A DNA stretch of 64,000 nucleotides. It comes from Caballeronia sp. TF1N1. GTDB taxonomy: Bacteria > Pseudomonadota > Gammaproteobacteria > Burkholderiales > Burkholderiaceae. Where the stretch lies: positions 1 to 64,000 of the forward strand of contig NZ_CP084632.1 in the NCBI RefSeq assembly GCF_022878925.1. Direction: 5' to 3'. Below are positions 20,701-28,328 of this stretch, in pieces. A program made the position numbers and the translations under genes. Below the pieces are notes generated by a model. That model ran no database searches. It saw nothing but the letters and a program-made list of their open reading frames with translations, and had not been told where the DNA came from. Numbering within the stretch: position 1 is the first letter of the stretch; the number at the start of each line of letters is the position of its first letter.

Positions 20701-23073
20701 GAACTGCTGCATCTGCTGAATGGCGGCGTACCGATCCGTGGTGTTGCCCACCACGGCCTGCACGGCCGGATGCCACGCAGCGCTTTGTTCGGGCTGCACC
20801 GTGGTGATGCGAGCCGCACGTTGCGCATAGTCATTGGCCCGCGACTTCACGTCATCGGACACATTCGATTCATCGATCTCTTGCTTCAACGCATCGAGCT
20901 GGGCGTTTTGCTGGGCCAGCTCTTGCGAGGCATTCGCCATGGTCTCGTCGGAGACGGGCGAATTGCGCTCGTTGACCTTCATGACTGCATCGCCCCGATT
21001 GGCGAAGTAATCACTCACACGCGAGATGTACGGCTTGATCGACGACAGGCCCGTGCGAGCCAGGGTGGCAGCATTACGCACCACACCGCCGAAATCAACA
21101 TTCGTGGGCGTGGTTGCCTTCTCCTTGGCTCCGGCGACGGCGCTTGTGACCTTGTCGGCCACATTGCCAGCGGCATCCTTCACGTCCGGGAACTTGGAGG
21201 TGACAGCGGCAATACCCTTCTGAGCAGCGGCTTTGGTCGCATCGTAGGCATCGGCCACTTTCTCGGAAGTCTTCGGCGCCAAGGCCCAGGAAAGATCTGC
21301 CGCAAAGTTGCCGGCCTTGCCTGCGACATCCGCTGCCTTGCTGCCGACATTGGACGCTGCACTGTAGATTGAGCCAAGCGTGTCCTTGACATCCTGCAAG
21401 TTACGCGGCGTGTTATCGGCCACGGCATTAAGCGCATCCGGCGCACGGTCAGCCAGTGCCTTCACGCCCTTGGCGGTCAATGCACCCGCACCGAGTGCAG
21501 CCCGAGCGGTCGTTGAGAGTGCTGCTCCAGGTGCCGCCGTGGCGCCTGCGGCCGCCGCTCCGTAGATCGCACCTTGTGCCGCCTGACGGCCCACCGAGTC
21601 GAGCAGATCCTTGGCCGGATCGACGCCGGTGTCACGTTCCGCCTGGTTCTGGAACACCTGACCCGAGGCGTTTTGCGTGCCCTCTTCGAGCGCTTCCTTG
21701 CCCATGTTCTGGAAGAACGCCCGGCCCGTGCCGACCTGGAACGGGTGAGCTTCGAACGGCGCCACGACAGCACCGGTCAGCGCACCGACGGCTGCTTGCT
21801 TGGGCGCGGCTTCCTGGCCTGCCTGGTTGGCGAGCTGGATGCGGGCGTCTTCCGGCGACATGCCACCGGCGACCAACTTCTGGAAGGTCGGGGACTGCGC
21901 GGCAAGCGTGTCCAGGTCCATGCCCATCACATCAGCTGCGGTCTGCTGGTAAGCCCCACCGCCTTCTTGCAACGCCACCGAGGCGGCAATCGGCAGATGC
22001 GTCTCGCCCTTCTCGATGGCTGCATCGAGCAGACGGGAGACTGAGCGCTGGCCGAGTGCACGAGAGGTGTCGGCCGACAGTGCGATCCCCAGGCGTGTCG
22101 TCTCCGGCAGGATCGCCTTCGTGATCGGGGCGGCAACCTTCGAAATCGCACCACCGATAGGTGCCGACAGGAGCAGTGAGCCGATGGCATTGGCCGAGCC
22201 TTCAGCCAATGTCGTCGGATTACTGAACTCGTTTGCAGCGCCGGCTAGAAAGTTGCGCCCGAGCTTGCGCATGCTGGCGACCATGTCCGACGAGCCGTTC
22301 TTGATATCGTCGTGATACTGCTTCTCGTTGTCCCGGTCTTGCAGCGGCGAGATGGCGGCGTTCTGTGCAGCCATGTCCTGGGCCTTCTGCGACTTGATGC
22401 CCTGCATGTCGCTCGTGAAGTCCGCCGTATCCTTGGCGATGGCCGCGCCCACGCGAGGACTGATGGCACCCGCACCCCAGCCAGCAATCGAGGTCAGGCC
22501 TGTCACCGCAGCGGTGGCCGCCGAGTTGACCGAGTCCTTACCCGCTTCGCTCCAGTCACGCTGGTTGATGTCCTGCTGGTCCACATCCCGGCGTGCCGAG
22601 TTGTAGCGATCCAGCATCTTCTGGCCTTCATTGCCGTACTTGAGCAGAAACGAGATCTGGTCCATCGAGCGCAGATCCTTCTCGGCCTGAATTGCCGATG
22701 TGAGACCTGCATCGGAGTTGCGAGAGTCGGTCACTGCGATGGGGTAATAGCTCTCGCCAGTCAGGCCCGTCATCTTCTCAGCGACACTTGCCTGCTTCGA
22801 AGGGGCAAGCGGAGCCAGGGAAGCAGTGACACGGGCCGAGACTGCATCGAGTGAGTTCGGGTTGGCAGCCGGTGCGGCCGTGGTCGGCGTGACAATGTGG
22901 CTATTGAGTGCGTTGCCAAGTGCACTGCTCAGGCTATTGAGTCCAGAGCCGATTGCCGAGATGCCTCGTCCAAGCGAAGCATCCGATTGTTGTGCTGACT
23001 GCTGGTACGCGAGATCGGCCGGCGTGGGTGCCGTGCCTGCCGCGTTCGCCAGCAAATTGTTCAGGTCTGCCAT
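11728..23073 (-). CDS. Giant virion RNA polymerase (N4 gp50-like vRNAP)
   Basis: 3781 residues; N4 gp50 is about 3500. In N4 this protein is packaged, injected with the DNA and transcribes early genes from hairpin promoters. The T7-like catalytic core is visible. Motif A is EADGMTNGP with Asp1817; motif B is RGVAKNPLTITIYG (R1926, K1930, the R-x3-K-x7-YG pattern); motif C is KIFDGMN with Asp2211. The two metal Asp are 394 residues apart, close to the 392 I recall for the N4 mini-vRNAP. A low-complexity Lys/Glu/Thr/Pro region around residues 1120-1230 separates the N-terminal domain from the core. The large C-terminal part (about 2350-3781) has long helical stretches. Four hairpins matching its expected promoter type lie in the early region. 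Confidence 0.93.
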   Translation of the reverse strand: MADLNNLLANAAGTAPTPADLAYQQSAQQSDASLGRGISAIGSGLNSLSSALGNALNSHIVTPTTAAPAANPNSLDAVSARVTASLAPLAPSKQASVAEKMTGLTGESYYPIAVTDSRNSDAGLTSAIQAEKDLRSMDQISFLLKYGNEGQKMLDRYNSARRDVDQQDINQRDWSEAGKDSVNSAATAAVTGLTSIAGWGAGAISPRVGAAIAKDTADFTSDMQGIKSQKAQDMAAQNAAISPLQDRDNEKQYHDDIKNGSSDMVASMRKLGRNFLAGAANEFSNPTTLAEGSANAIGSLLLSAPIGGAISKVAAPITKAILPETTRLGIALSADTSRALGQRSVSRLLDAAIEKGETHLPIAASVALQEGGGAYQQTAADVMGMDLDTLAAQSPTFQKLVAGGMSPEDARIQLANQAGQEAAPKQAAVGALTGAVVAPFEAHPFQVGTGRAFFQNMGKEALEEGTQNASGQVFQNQAERDTGVDPAKDLLDSVGRQAAQGAIYGAAAAGATAAPGAALSTTARAALGAGALTAKGVKALADRAPDALNAVADNTPRNLQDVKDTLGSIYSAASNVGSKAADVAGKAGNFAADLSWALAPKTSEKVADAYDATKAAAQKGIAAVTSKFPDVKDAAGNVADKVTSAVAGAKEKATTPTNVDFGGVVRNAATLARTGLSSIKPYISRVSDYFANRGDAVMKVNERNSPVSDETMANASQELAQQNAQLDALKQEIDESNVSDDVKSRANDYAQRAARITTVQPEQSAAWHPAVQAVVGNTTDRYAAIQQMQQFVADTKHSDADRLAVAAQLQAEKEDLQGMADANPRQLDGLPADHGLRSYAQGAAAFVQGINQTPGMSRADRASLPLIQKAAQLIAPLTKERVNTPEGQADAKTIANLAEVAPSELPEGSIKTALKHASKLGLNQNQKRSLKSADGLLQAAKDHFARLVANGDKPLSPKDLVTKQVTAGESNHPFKKSATQHAQGIAQSYRAGDLDTARLQLLDLQKFAHSQQNKLAAINQALVSGNADKSHAVHYEALSGNADRSFYTSEEGVWVDPVHFGSVRLARRVASEAKFLTDLSNHLATAYPELGVEHLANTSLDPRLADGTVSDVVRDFKAGTRSVKSEPVETKSQETKQPVTEPDTKDAVKDSSTPVESVNVADSVAEKLAASSASLDEKDSLVPTAEKIAEAAKTESVNEQPKQTPETKEPSKEGTKDKEASPAPEPTPAPKQGVEAAFPLLVQPGTEGNAFTKNFRLVAADKAGTPPSNILLHELPLAGIGDGVKQQIRVMSSSAAKGVFESYKSVFNGANEVAKIMRRNLQHFLTENEDRKSGKPRVPVGERFRNGTDAHRWQAGKVLNLTEDTGTTFKYNEQLLQGSVLAGMTWWLTSGQQGGVYDEKGAAENLGVQESVVGDDIMNRVKGTTSTLDALDSLVAKITQYWGVRANDDAQEGLAQGIPLSMAGEVLRALTDAGYLDVDNFYVHPSETDTIFDEPTADQIKEMGLKHIQRLVTIKTDNERNSEDKRNVLDGKMLENLRKFPDLIERAVMNDPTPAYYFDKARPKVADTQMRNEYVKNTQDQLSAIKNEQNTPNYLNETMANLYFDMGRDVARRWFGAGDLEGRALNVNHEASLVGQNRSIEQAFDEFENLHAALTGEAETKGIAITDVPTHYGYNMSRVGRMQMLGKFNPQSTKFIREIMLPTRSTLDLSQADQRRAFDLGLAQALGIKVHNETYDVVQSKLQTLLSKTFAPAVEHLQQWLTGNADFDTMPIENAFGAAGMAISPLALHALTEWARHENASADERKAFTTTKYLEADGMTNGPVNAMALLSVGPFDAQWVTNMRRGGLTIGGDETNTSQFIRNQPDNADLYKIATERLKSHITDLKSYFSNRKMADLQNQMESMQELMNLFLPDLDYDGKTLSIGRGVAKNPLTITIYGSGERGIAGKIARTMTGEIYERMSAAAQLMSDAERAKREITPAQAFFPNDPFAQDKWNRFKQNMDALTNFVAKSYEGDYTFEEAPTKNNPTGGDPVAYTLATDELKNLTTNIQHLFVKPLTKAIGDTVGNTDKGATMVRMATQSQSILLGRIFLNRVDAALEARAAKDPSFKKSDFLSAKEVRAVLTSMEAYHPLLKSDDQTFFVAGNQSSYVNSAPFGMALDDSFRSPGFVYGPANAGVAGIPFLNIGVGDGKMMQILANDPRIARTLKIFDGMNMPLDSIMEQSRAANEAVLESWRGNPLQMVLDSFRPFMNQIEKDGAASLKMTEAEELALAKSIFGLSTKSGDHTLQESLDAMKELVTYVERGAMQVEARHRVLDKLNLAVDQMSSAGAPHVVSGKIQLTGSDEEVAEQMAKMYADELAKIKVERGLVKDATVQRTPEETAAHTAAVESEDIAGQINQYGRINKQTGARVLSPSAIKKLTKGLENIPAHQKALLNDIRLSLSTKGYSVITGTAEQLAAYARNQGDEQSAQLSRGDSGVTLPDSRRIYIVNPDSEVLTHELIHAATFESVLAHYQGDTTRPEVADAIGRIETMLDQFRGLDVTSEAIGTQQSYADAMAAINQASGQDAVSKARALNEFMAWTLANKNLADLAGRTQVSTLVQLAKAAFDAIKSLIWGRKKVADPKPSNDLFSNLMFNSSIVMRSQPTPQQALSATALYHSSSYGTNDRLTDYNQTFSRMLDAFRTQPDRKDQPTTYKAQVNFAAVQAAGLAVALRGQGFLKTAQEASTFELIAAAMGTQMHLDANSMALAQELYQHVVKELEVEHFMADPESDVDPNDRYQAQAKYNAIIGDFGTTNDKSGRSSLLPVFIGLSIVDDQFRDILNTIGLPKAMQSTANSKLDATLENFFGGLMQKLADRTAGLGNEPTVGAAIDGLMQHVMKVAADREAHQSITGAETFLDNLDKRVVDAVSALSDKGVDAMQKVIDDPKSSPMARNAAKYAQLSFKMATEKGGNQVAESVVELMNRANAWQPIHDLVYDFVGRTEQNAPVYDMMKIVRSQVSQDRQNYREHVPSVIASKFSRELEDHEWTVLHRALTKTDIAALRQSLSNEEINEILGDAKQHSAAIDALEKQLQDADPKWFAARQKKAQQLARYMMTNEVGNNLLRNAHAVAHLWNETTRPKGASEHIVNLVDQLTSLYALEHLSPTERNTLLSLAQQEAEGIGYSTDYLVGQRAEEQRKMNTYNGRARANAFKGYVPESTDSGVHLMVAEDNRYQELTEKSYERLGDYQGSTADGTKGRMGYYFSGTSAKNVFLQGIFQNVRHTAGGVDVMTGYNNSTMNAGRITDRDQVARIALNLRFEKGNEPLMPIFDRNGSVVGFERSIDPQMLAKIQTPQNMAKQIGAWRGRQVEEEKAQRFNNALIDALHDRYESDMKKRSSADLEYVNLFDAGYLKANPVIADAVKLWTPETRAAIKARFGEDAFHVPKDMLHDVTGYRQPSVGDMWTGNSRWSKETQDYVKRTLIGMFGNKAYEYFTNGEKFLQNFIGDAKTLIVVKSVVVPMVNAMGNVLQLMSRGVPIKHVLTGIPKKIAETNTYVKQRQKQIEIEADLRTATDDVVKTRQLQTQWQVIEDGFKRLSIYPLIQNGEFTAISDATQVGADDVELTSGKWHSFLEAQVAKMPKAFQTAGRYAFVTKDTALYKGLQKSVEYGDFIAKAVLYDDLMNRHKLTQEKALGRITEEFVNYDKLPGRFRGYLESVGLLWFYNFKIRATKTAMSMLRNNPVHSLLAYSLPLPDLFSSVGTPLTDNFIAKLFSGQIGYSWGLGQLLHAPAMNPWVNMF

Positions 23074-23087
23074 TGCGGTCCCTGCAA

Positions 23088-23105
23088 TTAGAGATAAGTT
23101 TGGGG
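23088..23105 (+). promoter_or_regulatory. Variant of the 18-bp motif upstream of vRNAP
   Basis: TTAGAGATAAGTTTGGGG differs at two positions from the copy at 4558. It lies 15 bases before the vRNAP start codon, but its orientation is opposite to that gene, which argues for an operator or a processing site rather than a simple promoter at this location. Confidence 0.35.
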
Positions 23106-23137
23106 TAACGGGAGTTTACCGCGAGATACGAGAAAAG

Positions 23138-23165
23138 CCCCACCCTTTTCAGGAGTGAGGCTTCA
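23138..23165 (-). terminator. Probable terminator after the 703-aa virion protein gene
   Basis: On the - strand, AAGCCTCACTCC-TGAAAA-GGGTGGGGCTT forms an imperfect stem followed by TTCTCG. It lies between the stop of the 703-residue gene and the vRNAP start. Confidence 0.6.
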
Positions 23166-23181
23166 TTGACAGTTCAGATGA

Positions 23182-25293
23182 TCAGCGAGTAGAAGCTGCT
23201 GCTCTGCGTGCTGCTTGATCGTTGTAGCCAGGCACCAAGTTTACAGGTGCGTTGTTCGCCGCACTAGCGAGAAGCAGTCGTGCTTGAGCAACGGTCTGAG
23301 CGTATTGCTGCTCGACTGCCTTCAAGCCCGTCCACCTCGGGTTGGCCAAAGCGCGCTGACGAGCATTGATCAATTGCTCTTGTGCTGCTTGAAGTGCTGC
23401 GCCCGCCTGATCGATCTGAGCTTGCGAGGCGACCATGTTTTGGGTCTGGCCGAGCTGCGCCACGCCCTGACCTTGTGCGTTCGAGTCGGCGGCCGCCAGC
23501 AATGCACGGTCGTCGATGCGCTGGCCACTCGGCAGATTGGGCGAAGCCGTCGTGCTGCGCGGATCGAGCAGACCTCCCAAAGTGCGGATGTTGTCCGCCG
23601 CATTGGCAAGGGTGCCTTGATTCGACTTCAGGTGCTGCTGAATCAGCGTCGCCGCCTGCGGTGCGGTCAGCTTGCCCCGCTTGGCCACTTCGTTGATCTC
23701 GTCGGTGAGCCACCCGGCGTCTGCACCCTTAAATGCCGACATATTGGCAATCAGGTTGCTCGCTTCGCTGCCGGCGTCTCCCGAGCGCGTCACGGCCAGT
23801 GCCTTCTCGATCCCGTTGGCGCCATTGAGCTGGATCTTCTGCCCCTGGTTCAGCTTCAGGTTCGTGAGACTGTCGAGCAAGGTCTTGCCTTCGTTGCGCA
23901 CGTCGTTGGCCGTCTCGGCTTTGGCTGTGCCTTCGTTCTGGGCGATGAAGTCTTTCACCTCGTCCCAGGACTTGTTCTTGAAGGCGCCGACATCGGAGGC
24001 ACCCGGAATCTTGGCCAGCGAGGACCAGGTCTTTGACAGGTCGCCGTTCTTGCGGTCCTCGAAGATCGCACGGCCCAGTTGCTCCTGCACTTCAGGCGTG
24101 AACTTCGTATCCGACTTGATGCCGAGTCGCTTGGCGAAGTCGAGCAGCGTGTCCTTGTTGATCTGGTACGCACCGAGCGGCGAGTTCTTGAGCGTCGGAT
24201 CGTTAATCATCTGATCCTGCAAGCCGCCCTTCTTCGTCAGATCGTCAATCGACATCGAGGTGATTGGCACATCGGTCTTGCGGTAGCCGAAAGTGACGTT
24301 GTACTTGCCACCGGCCGCCGTGCCTGCATCCCCGCCATCGAGCGGCGCACCGCCCAAGGGAGTCAGTCCACCTGCGGCACCTGCAATCGCTCCGGCCGCG
24401 CCCGTGCCTGCACCCCCTGAGCCAGGGAAAGAACCTGCTCCGCCAAAGATCGGACCCCAGCGTTGCTCAAGCTGAGCACGCACGGTGGCCGCCACTTGCG
24501 GATCGAGCGACTGGGCGATGCGGTTGTATTGCTGATATGCCTCGCCACCGGTGGCCGCATCCTTCAACTGGTCCATGACAGCGAGCGCGCCTTGCTGCGC
24601 ACGGTCGTTGCGCTGCGTGACCATGTTGTCGAAGGCCGTGGCCTGATTACGCAGTCCCGTGCCCTGGTTCGACAGATCGGTCCCGGTGAGCGTGGCCCGG
24701 CCTTGTTGCTGGGACGTGGCATCGGTCATCAACTTTTGGAACACATCAGCCGGCAAGCGTGCGAGCGACGGATCAGCGGAAGCGGCGGCAATGGCTGCCG
24801 GGTCACGGTTGTACGAGGCGAGCGCGAGCGCATTGGCTGCCGGCCGTGCGGCATCGATCAGCGCATTCTGGTCCTTGGTGCGGCCGAACGCGTACTGGTC
24901 TTCCATGAGCTTTTCACCGCGCACGTCCATCTGCTGACGCGTGCTCTGGTTGTTCAGCTCGGAAGTCGTGTTGGCGAGCAGATCTCCGACACGGGCGTTG
25001 AGCAGCCCCGTCGTCTTCGCATCCACGCGCGTAGGATCCACTCCCTGAAGGCCTGCGAAAAGCGAGCCGTCCGAGAGTGCAGCCTTGAGCTGGTCGGAAT
25101 CTTGAAAACGCGATGCTGCTTGCACAGCGGCATTGTTGGCCAGGTCGGTCTGTTGCGTGCCGAAGCGGCCGATGGCATCCCCGAGTCCGGACGCCCCGTT
25201 GTCGAAAAGACGTGCAGCAGCGGTCAGCCCGGAGATAGCCGAGTTGCCGCGATCTTGTGGCGCATCCACATTGCGCCAAGTCAAAACAGCCAT
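23182..25293 (-). CDS. Virion internal/ejection protein with lysozyme-like domain
   Basis: 703 residues, next to vRNAP as in the N4 late order. The N-terminal half is a long Ala/Gln/Asn-rich helical region typical of ejected internal proteins. A Gly/Ala/Pro linker around residues 280-320 leads to a segment resembling a muramidase or transglycosylase domain: SPLGAYQINKDTLLDFAKRLG followed by a helix with LGRAIFEDRKNGDLSKTWSSLAKIPG. The GAYQI motif is typical of phage-type lysozyme-like folds. The likely role is local peptidoglycan cleavage while DNA and vRNAP enter. The start ATG follows AAGGAG at good distance. The catalytic acid could not be assigned with certainty. Confidence 0.75.
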   Translation of the reverse strand: MAVLTWRNVDAPQDRGNSAISGLTAAARLFDNGASGLGDAIGRFGTQQTDLANNAAVQAASRFQDSDQLKAALSDGSLFAGLQGVDPTRVDAKTTGLLNARVGDLLANTTSELNNQSTRQQMDVRGEKLMEDQYAFGRTKDQNALIDAARPAANALALASYNRDPAAIAAASADPSLARLPADVFQKLMTDATSQQQGRATLTGTDLSNQGTGLRNQATAFDNMVTQRNDRAQQGALAVMDQLKDAATGGEAYQQYNRIAQSLDPQVAATVRAQLEQRWGPIFGGAGSFPGSGGAGTGAAGAIAGAAGGLTPLGGAPLDGGDAGTAAGGKYNVTFGYRKTDVPITSMSIDDLTKKGGLQDQMINDPTLKNSPLGAYQINKDTLLDFAKRLGIKSDTKFTPEVQEQLGRAIFEDRKNGDLSKTWSSLAKIPGASDVGAFKNKSWDEVKDFIAQNEGTAKAETANDVRNEGKTLLDSLTNLKLNQGQKIQLNGANGIEKALAVTRSGDAGSEASNLIANMSAFKGADAGWLTDEINEVAKRGKLTAPQAATLIQQHLKSNQGTLANAADNIRTLGGLLDPRSTTASPNLPSGQRIDDRALLAAADSNAQGQGVAQLGQTQNMVASQAQIDQAGAALQAAQEQLINARQRALANPRWTGLKAVEQQYAQTVAQARLLLASAANNAPVNLVPGYNDQAARRAAASTR

Positions 25294-25302
25294 GACTTCT
25301 CC

Positions 25303-25770
25303 TTAGCTGAGCTTGTGCGCGGCGATGTAAGCCGCCGCATTGGAGCCGTCCACCGAGGCACGAGCATTGGCCCGGTCTTCGAGCGACGTGTTGTAGGCCG
25401 ACACCGAGTTGGTGTAGTTCTTGTTCGCCATGTCTTTCTGGAACGAGAACTGATCCTTGGCCAGGCCAAGCGACGACAGACCGGCATACAAGCTGCCGAT
25501 CTTGCCGATGGAGTCCAGCCCAAGTTGCAGCGTGGGCAGGTTCAGTCCAAGTCCGGCGAATGCGCCCGGTGCTTGTGCAGTTGCGCCTGCCAGGCTTTGA
25601 GTAGTGCCCAGTGTGCCGCCCAGATCAGGCACGGCGGAACCAAGGGTAGGAGATGCCATCCCATATTGATTGATCGAGTTGTAGCCATAGACCGGTGTGG
25701 CCACACCACCGGGCATTGTGAACTGAGGGGATGCGGCTGCACCCCAGTTGAAATCGTAAGTACCGGGCAT
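25303..25770 (-). CDS. Small virion structural protein (N4 gp52-like by position)
   Basis: 155 residues. Rich in Gly, Ala, Ser, Pro and Tyr in the first half, then a helical part (KIGSLYAGLSSLGLAKDQFS, then FQKDMANKNYTNSVSAYNTS) that ends AAHKLS. No signal peptide. It lies 9 bases before the 703-residue ejection protein gene and 11 bases after the 848-residue protein gene. This position matches small structural proteins of N4-like virions. The molecular role is unknown. Confidence 0.65.
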   Translation of the reverse strand: MPGTYDFNWGAAASPQFTMPGGVATPVYGYNSINQYGMASPTLGSAVPDLGGTLGTTQSLAGATAQAPGAFAGLGLNLPTLQLGLDSIGKIGSLYAGLSSLGLAKDQFSFQKDMANKNYTNSVSAYNTSLEDRANARASVDGSNAAAYIAAHKLS

Positions 25771-25781
25771 AGAAGCACCTG

Positions 25782-28328
25782 TCAGGTAACGAGGTTCTGA
25801 TTGGGATCCAGAGTCAATGACGTGAACTGCGAGATCAGAGCGTTCTGAAGATTCGCAATGTCGCTACCAGTCATCAGTGTTCTGTTGAGGAAGCTGTCTG
25901 CTGGCTCGTACTGATGCGGGGCTGTTGCTCCGGCACCGACATCGGTGAGCTGCATGGGGTTGAATTGTGCGAGGTCGGTCAGCCCGAGAGCTTGATAGGC
26001 ATCCTCGACATTGCCCATCTTTTCATTGTACGACTCCAGCATGTCGCTGGTCTGCTTAATTATGTCCTGCGTCTCATAGCCGATGTATTCCGACACGCCC
26101 TGCCCCACAGCGTTGGTGAGCTGAAGCAGGTTCAAGGGCTTAGTGAGTTCGGACAGCGCCGTCGTCCAGTTGCTGCCATTGGCCATGCTGGTGCCGATCA
26201 CCATCGCCACGACAGTGGCTACCGCCCCGATGATGGCCCCGACCTTCTCACCGAAGATGGCCTTGGAGACGACGCCGAGCACCTTGCTCAAGATCATGCC
26301 GGCCAGCATTGAAATTGCCATGCCGGCGATAATCGCGGCCGTTCCGGTCAAGCCCACAGCGGCGCCGATTGCACCATACGCTGCCGCGGCAGGTCCGGTG
26401 CCGCCGCCCCAGGTCACAATTGTGATGACGATGATCACCACAATCATGATGACCGAGAAGAGTCCGGTCTGATACCACTTCTTCTTCACCACTTGATATG
26501 AGTTGAAGACCAAGTAGACGCAGGCCGTTCCCATCTGAGTGGCATCTTTAAGCGGCATCTCCCGGTAGATCTCTTCATGCAACGGAATGATGAAGCCACT
26601 CTCTTCGGTGTCTTTCAAAGCATCGGTGATACCAGTGTCCACTGACTTGCCGTTGTAGATCATGTTCTGATGCTTCAGTCCATAGATCGTCAGGCTCTTC
26701 CAGTTGTTGTCGTCCACTTGCCACCAGAGCGTGACATTGGGCACCTGGAAGCTATTCACATAAAGACCAGTCCCATTGTCATTGGCCACCCGGATGTTCT
26801 GGGTGAACGTGTCCGCACCGTTGACCGTCCACCACATGTCACCGACAGCGTGGCCAGCCTGCATACCGGCACCCGCTTTCTCTTCGACACCATTCCATGA
26901 GATCTTCATGTTGTAGTTGAGATTGGACGGGTTGCTCGTCTTGATCGTGATGTTCTGCTCGGGCAGTGTCGGGAACTCGACGAATTGCGGCGCAGCGGTG
27001 GCGGCAGTATTCAGCCCGCCATTGGATTGCACCCATGCGTTGTACTTCTCCTGGCTCGCCTGGGCCAGCGCCCACTGCGCTTTGAAGCGTGCATAGGCAC
27101 GGGGCGTGAACGAGGCCGAGTCCATGATCGCCTCGAAGAACGCGTAGATGTACTTCTTGGCCGTCACCTCCTCGGCATTGACCGACACCCCGAAGACCAC
27201 ATAGCAGTAGTCGATGTCGCCAATGGACTCGTTGTCGTTGACCTTGTCCACCAGCTCGTCGAACCGCCCGCCCGTGGCTCGCTTGTACGCAGTCTTGGCC
27301 GCTGCATAGACTGCCGGCTGATAGGTGGGTGAGACCATCTTGTTGTCGATCCGCACCGGGATATATGGCAGGAAGTTGCCGAACTCGGTGGGGACGGCGA
27401 ACATCGCATCGAGCGCCGGATTGCCGCCGCCTTGCGGGTAGATCATCACCTGCAAGGCGCCGGTCACCGCATCGGTCACGTCGGTGGTGAAGATCTGATA
27501 GTGCCGGTCCGGCGTCGTCTGGTTGCCCACCGGCGCCAGCCCGTCGAACTGCACCATCTGCTCCAGCTTCGTATGCGTGCGAGCCGGATTAGTCGGATCA
27601 ATCCCGAGGTAGGTGCGACGCTCGAACGTCTTGATTGTCTGCACCACGGAGACCGTGCCGTTGGTCAGTTGGAGCTTCTGCGAGGGGAATTGCGCACTGG
27701 CCAGCACCCACCCATCGGTGGATGGCCACGGACCGGAGCTGCCCAGGTACGTGACGGCGCCTGCCACCTGCTGGCCGAGCACCTCACCCGAATTCAAGGT
27801 GTAGGCGGCGAACAGGTACTTGGCATCCGGGTTGAAGCCGTCCGGCACGAACACATCGACCGAGCGGTCGGCATAGGTGATGTAGCACTGCCCCATCAGG
27901 TAATCGGCATGCCAGTTCGTTTCGATCAACTGGGGCTTGTGCGCCAGGATGTAGCGCTCGGCCCACCAGGTGATGTCGGCAATGCCCAAGTCGGCCGACT
28001 GCACTGCCACTGTCTTGCCGGCCCCGGCCGGAATCTGCTGAGCCAGGGAGGCCATATCCAGCCGGTTGCCCGTCGAGAGATCGCCAGCGGTAAAGCCGAC
28101 GGTGGCCGCATAACTGCCCTTCGCCCAACTGGCGAACTTGCGCAGCGTCATGCCCGGACCTTTCTTGTAGCCCTCGGTGACGGCCTCGGCAATGGAGTTG
28201 CCCGCATTGCCGATGACACCGGACAGCACCGTCGTCTTCAGAAAGTTCGGACGATCCTTGATGTCCCCCGCCAGGTTATAGACGGAGGACGCCACGAACG
28301 TCTGCGAGCTGGAGCCGAAGAGTCCCAT
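25782..28328 (-). CDS. Large virion structural protein with C-terminal membrane segments
   Basis: 848 residues. The start is set at 28328, where ATG overlaps the stop of the upstream gene (TAATG), although the frame stays open to 28442. The body is beta-rich and polar (repeated NGT, WNG and DNG patterns). At about residues 620-740 there is a strongly hydrophobic, Gly/Ala-rich stretch (FSVIMIVVIIVITIVTWGGG, then AAIIAGMAISMLAGMILSKV and GAVATVVAMVIGTS) with several potential transmembrane helices. Such a profile fits an ejected internal protein that inserts in the host envelope during DNA entry, as proposed for N4-like virion proteins. The role is inferred. Confidence 0.7.
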   Translation of the reverse strand: MGLFGSSSQTFVASSVYNLAGDIKDRPNFLKTTVLSGVIGNAGNSIAEAVTEGYKKGPGMTLRKFASWAKGSYAATVGFTAGDLSTGNRLDMASLAQQIPAGAGKTVAVQSADLGIADITWWAERYILAHKPQLIETNWHADYLMGQCYITYADRSVDVFVPDGFNPDAKYLFAAYTLNSGEVLGQQVAGAVTYLGSSGPWPSTDGWVLASAQFPSQKLQLTNGTVSVVQTIKTFERRTYLGIDPTNPARTHTKLEQMVQFDGLAPVGNQTTPDRHYQIFTTDVTDAVTGALQVMIYPQGGGNPALDAMFAVPTEFGNFLPYIPVRIDNKMVSPTYQPAVYAAAKTAYKRATGGRFDELVDKVNDNESIGDIDYCYVVFGVSVNAEEVTAKKYIYAFFEAIMDSASFTPRAYARFKAQWALAQASQEKYNAWVQSNGGLNTAATAAPQFVEFPTLPEQNITIKTSNPSNLNYNMKISWNGVEEKAGAGMQAGHAVGDMWWTVNGADTFTQNIRVANDNGTGLYVNSFQVPNVTLWWQVDDNNWKSLTIYGLKHQNMIYNGKSVDTGITDALKDTEESGFIIPLHEEIYREMPLKDATQMGTACVYLVFNSYQVVKKKWYQTGLFSVIMIVVIIVITIVTWGGGTGPAAAAYGAIGAAVGLTGTAAIIAGMAISMLAGMILSKVLGVVSKAIFGEKVGAIIGAVATVVAMVIGTSMANGSNWTTALSELTKPLNLLQLTNAVGQGVSEYIGYETQDIIKQTSDMLESYNEKMGNVEDAYQALGLTDLAQFNPMQLTDVGAGATAPHQYEPADSFLNRTLMTGSDIANLQNALISQFTSLTLDPNQNLVT

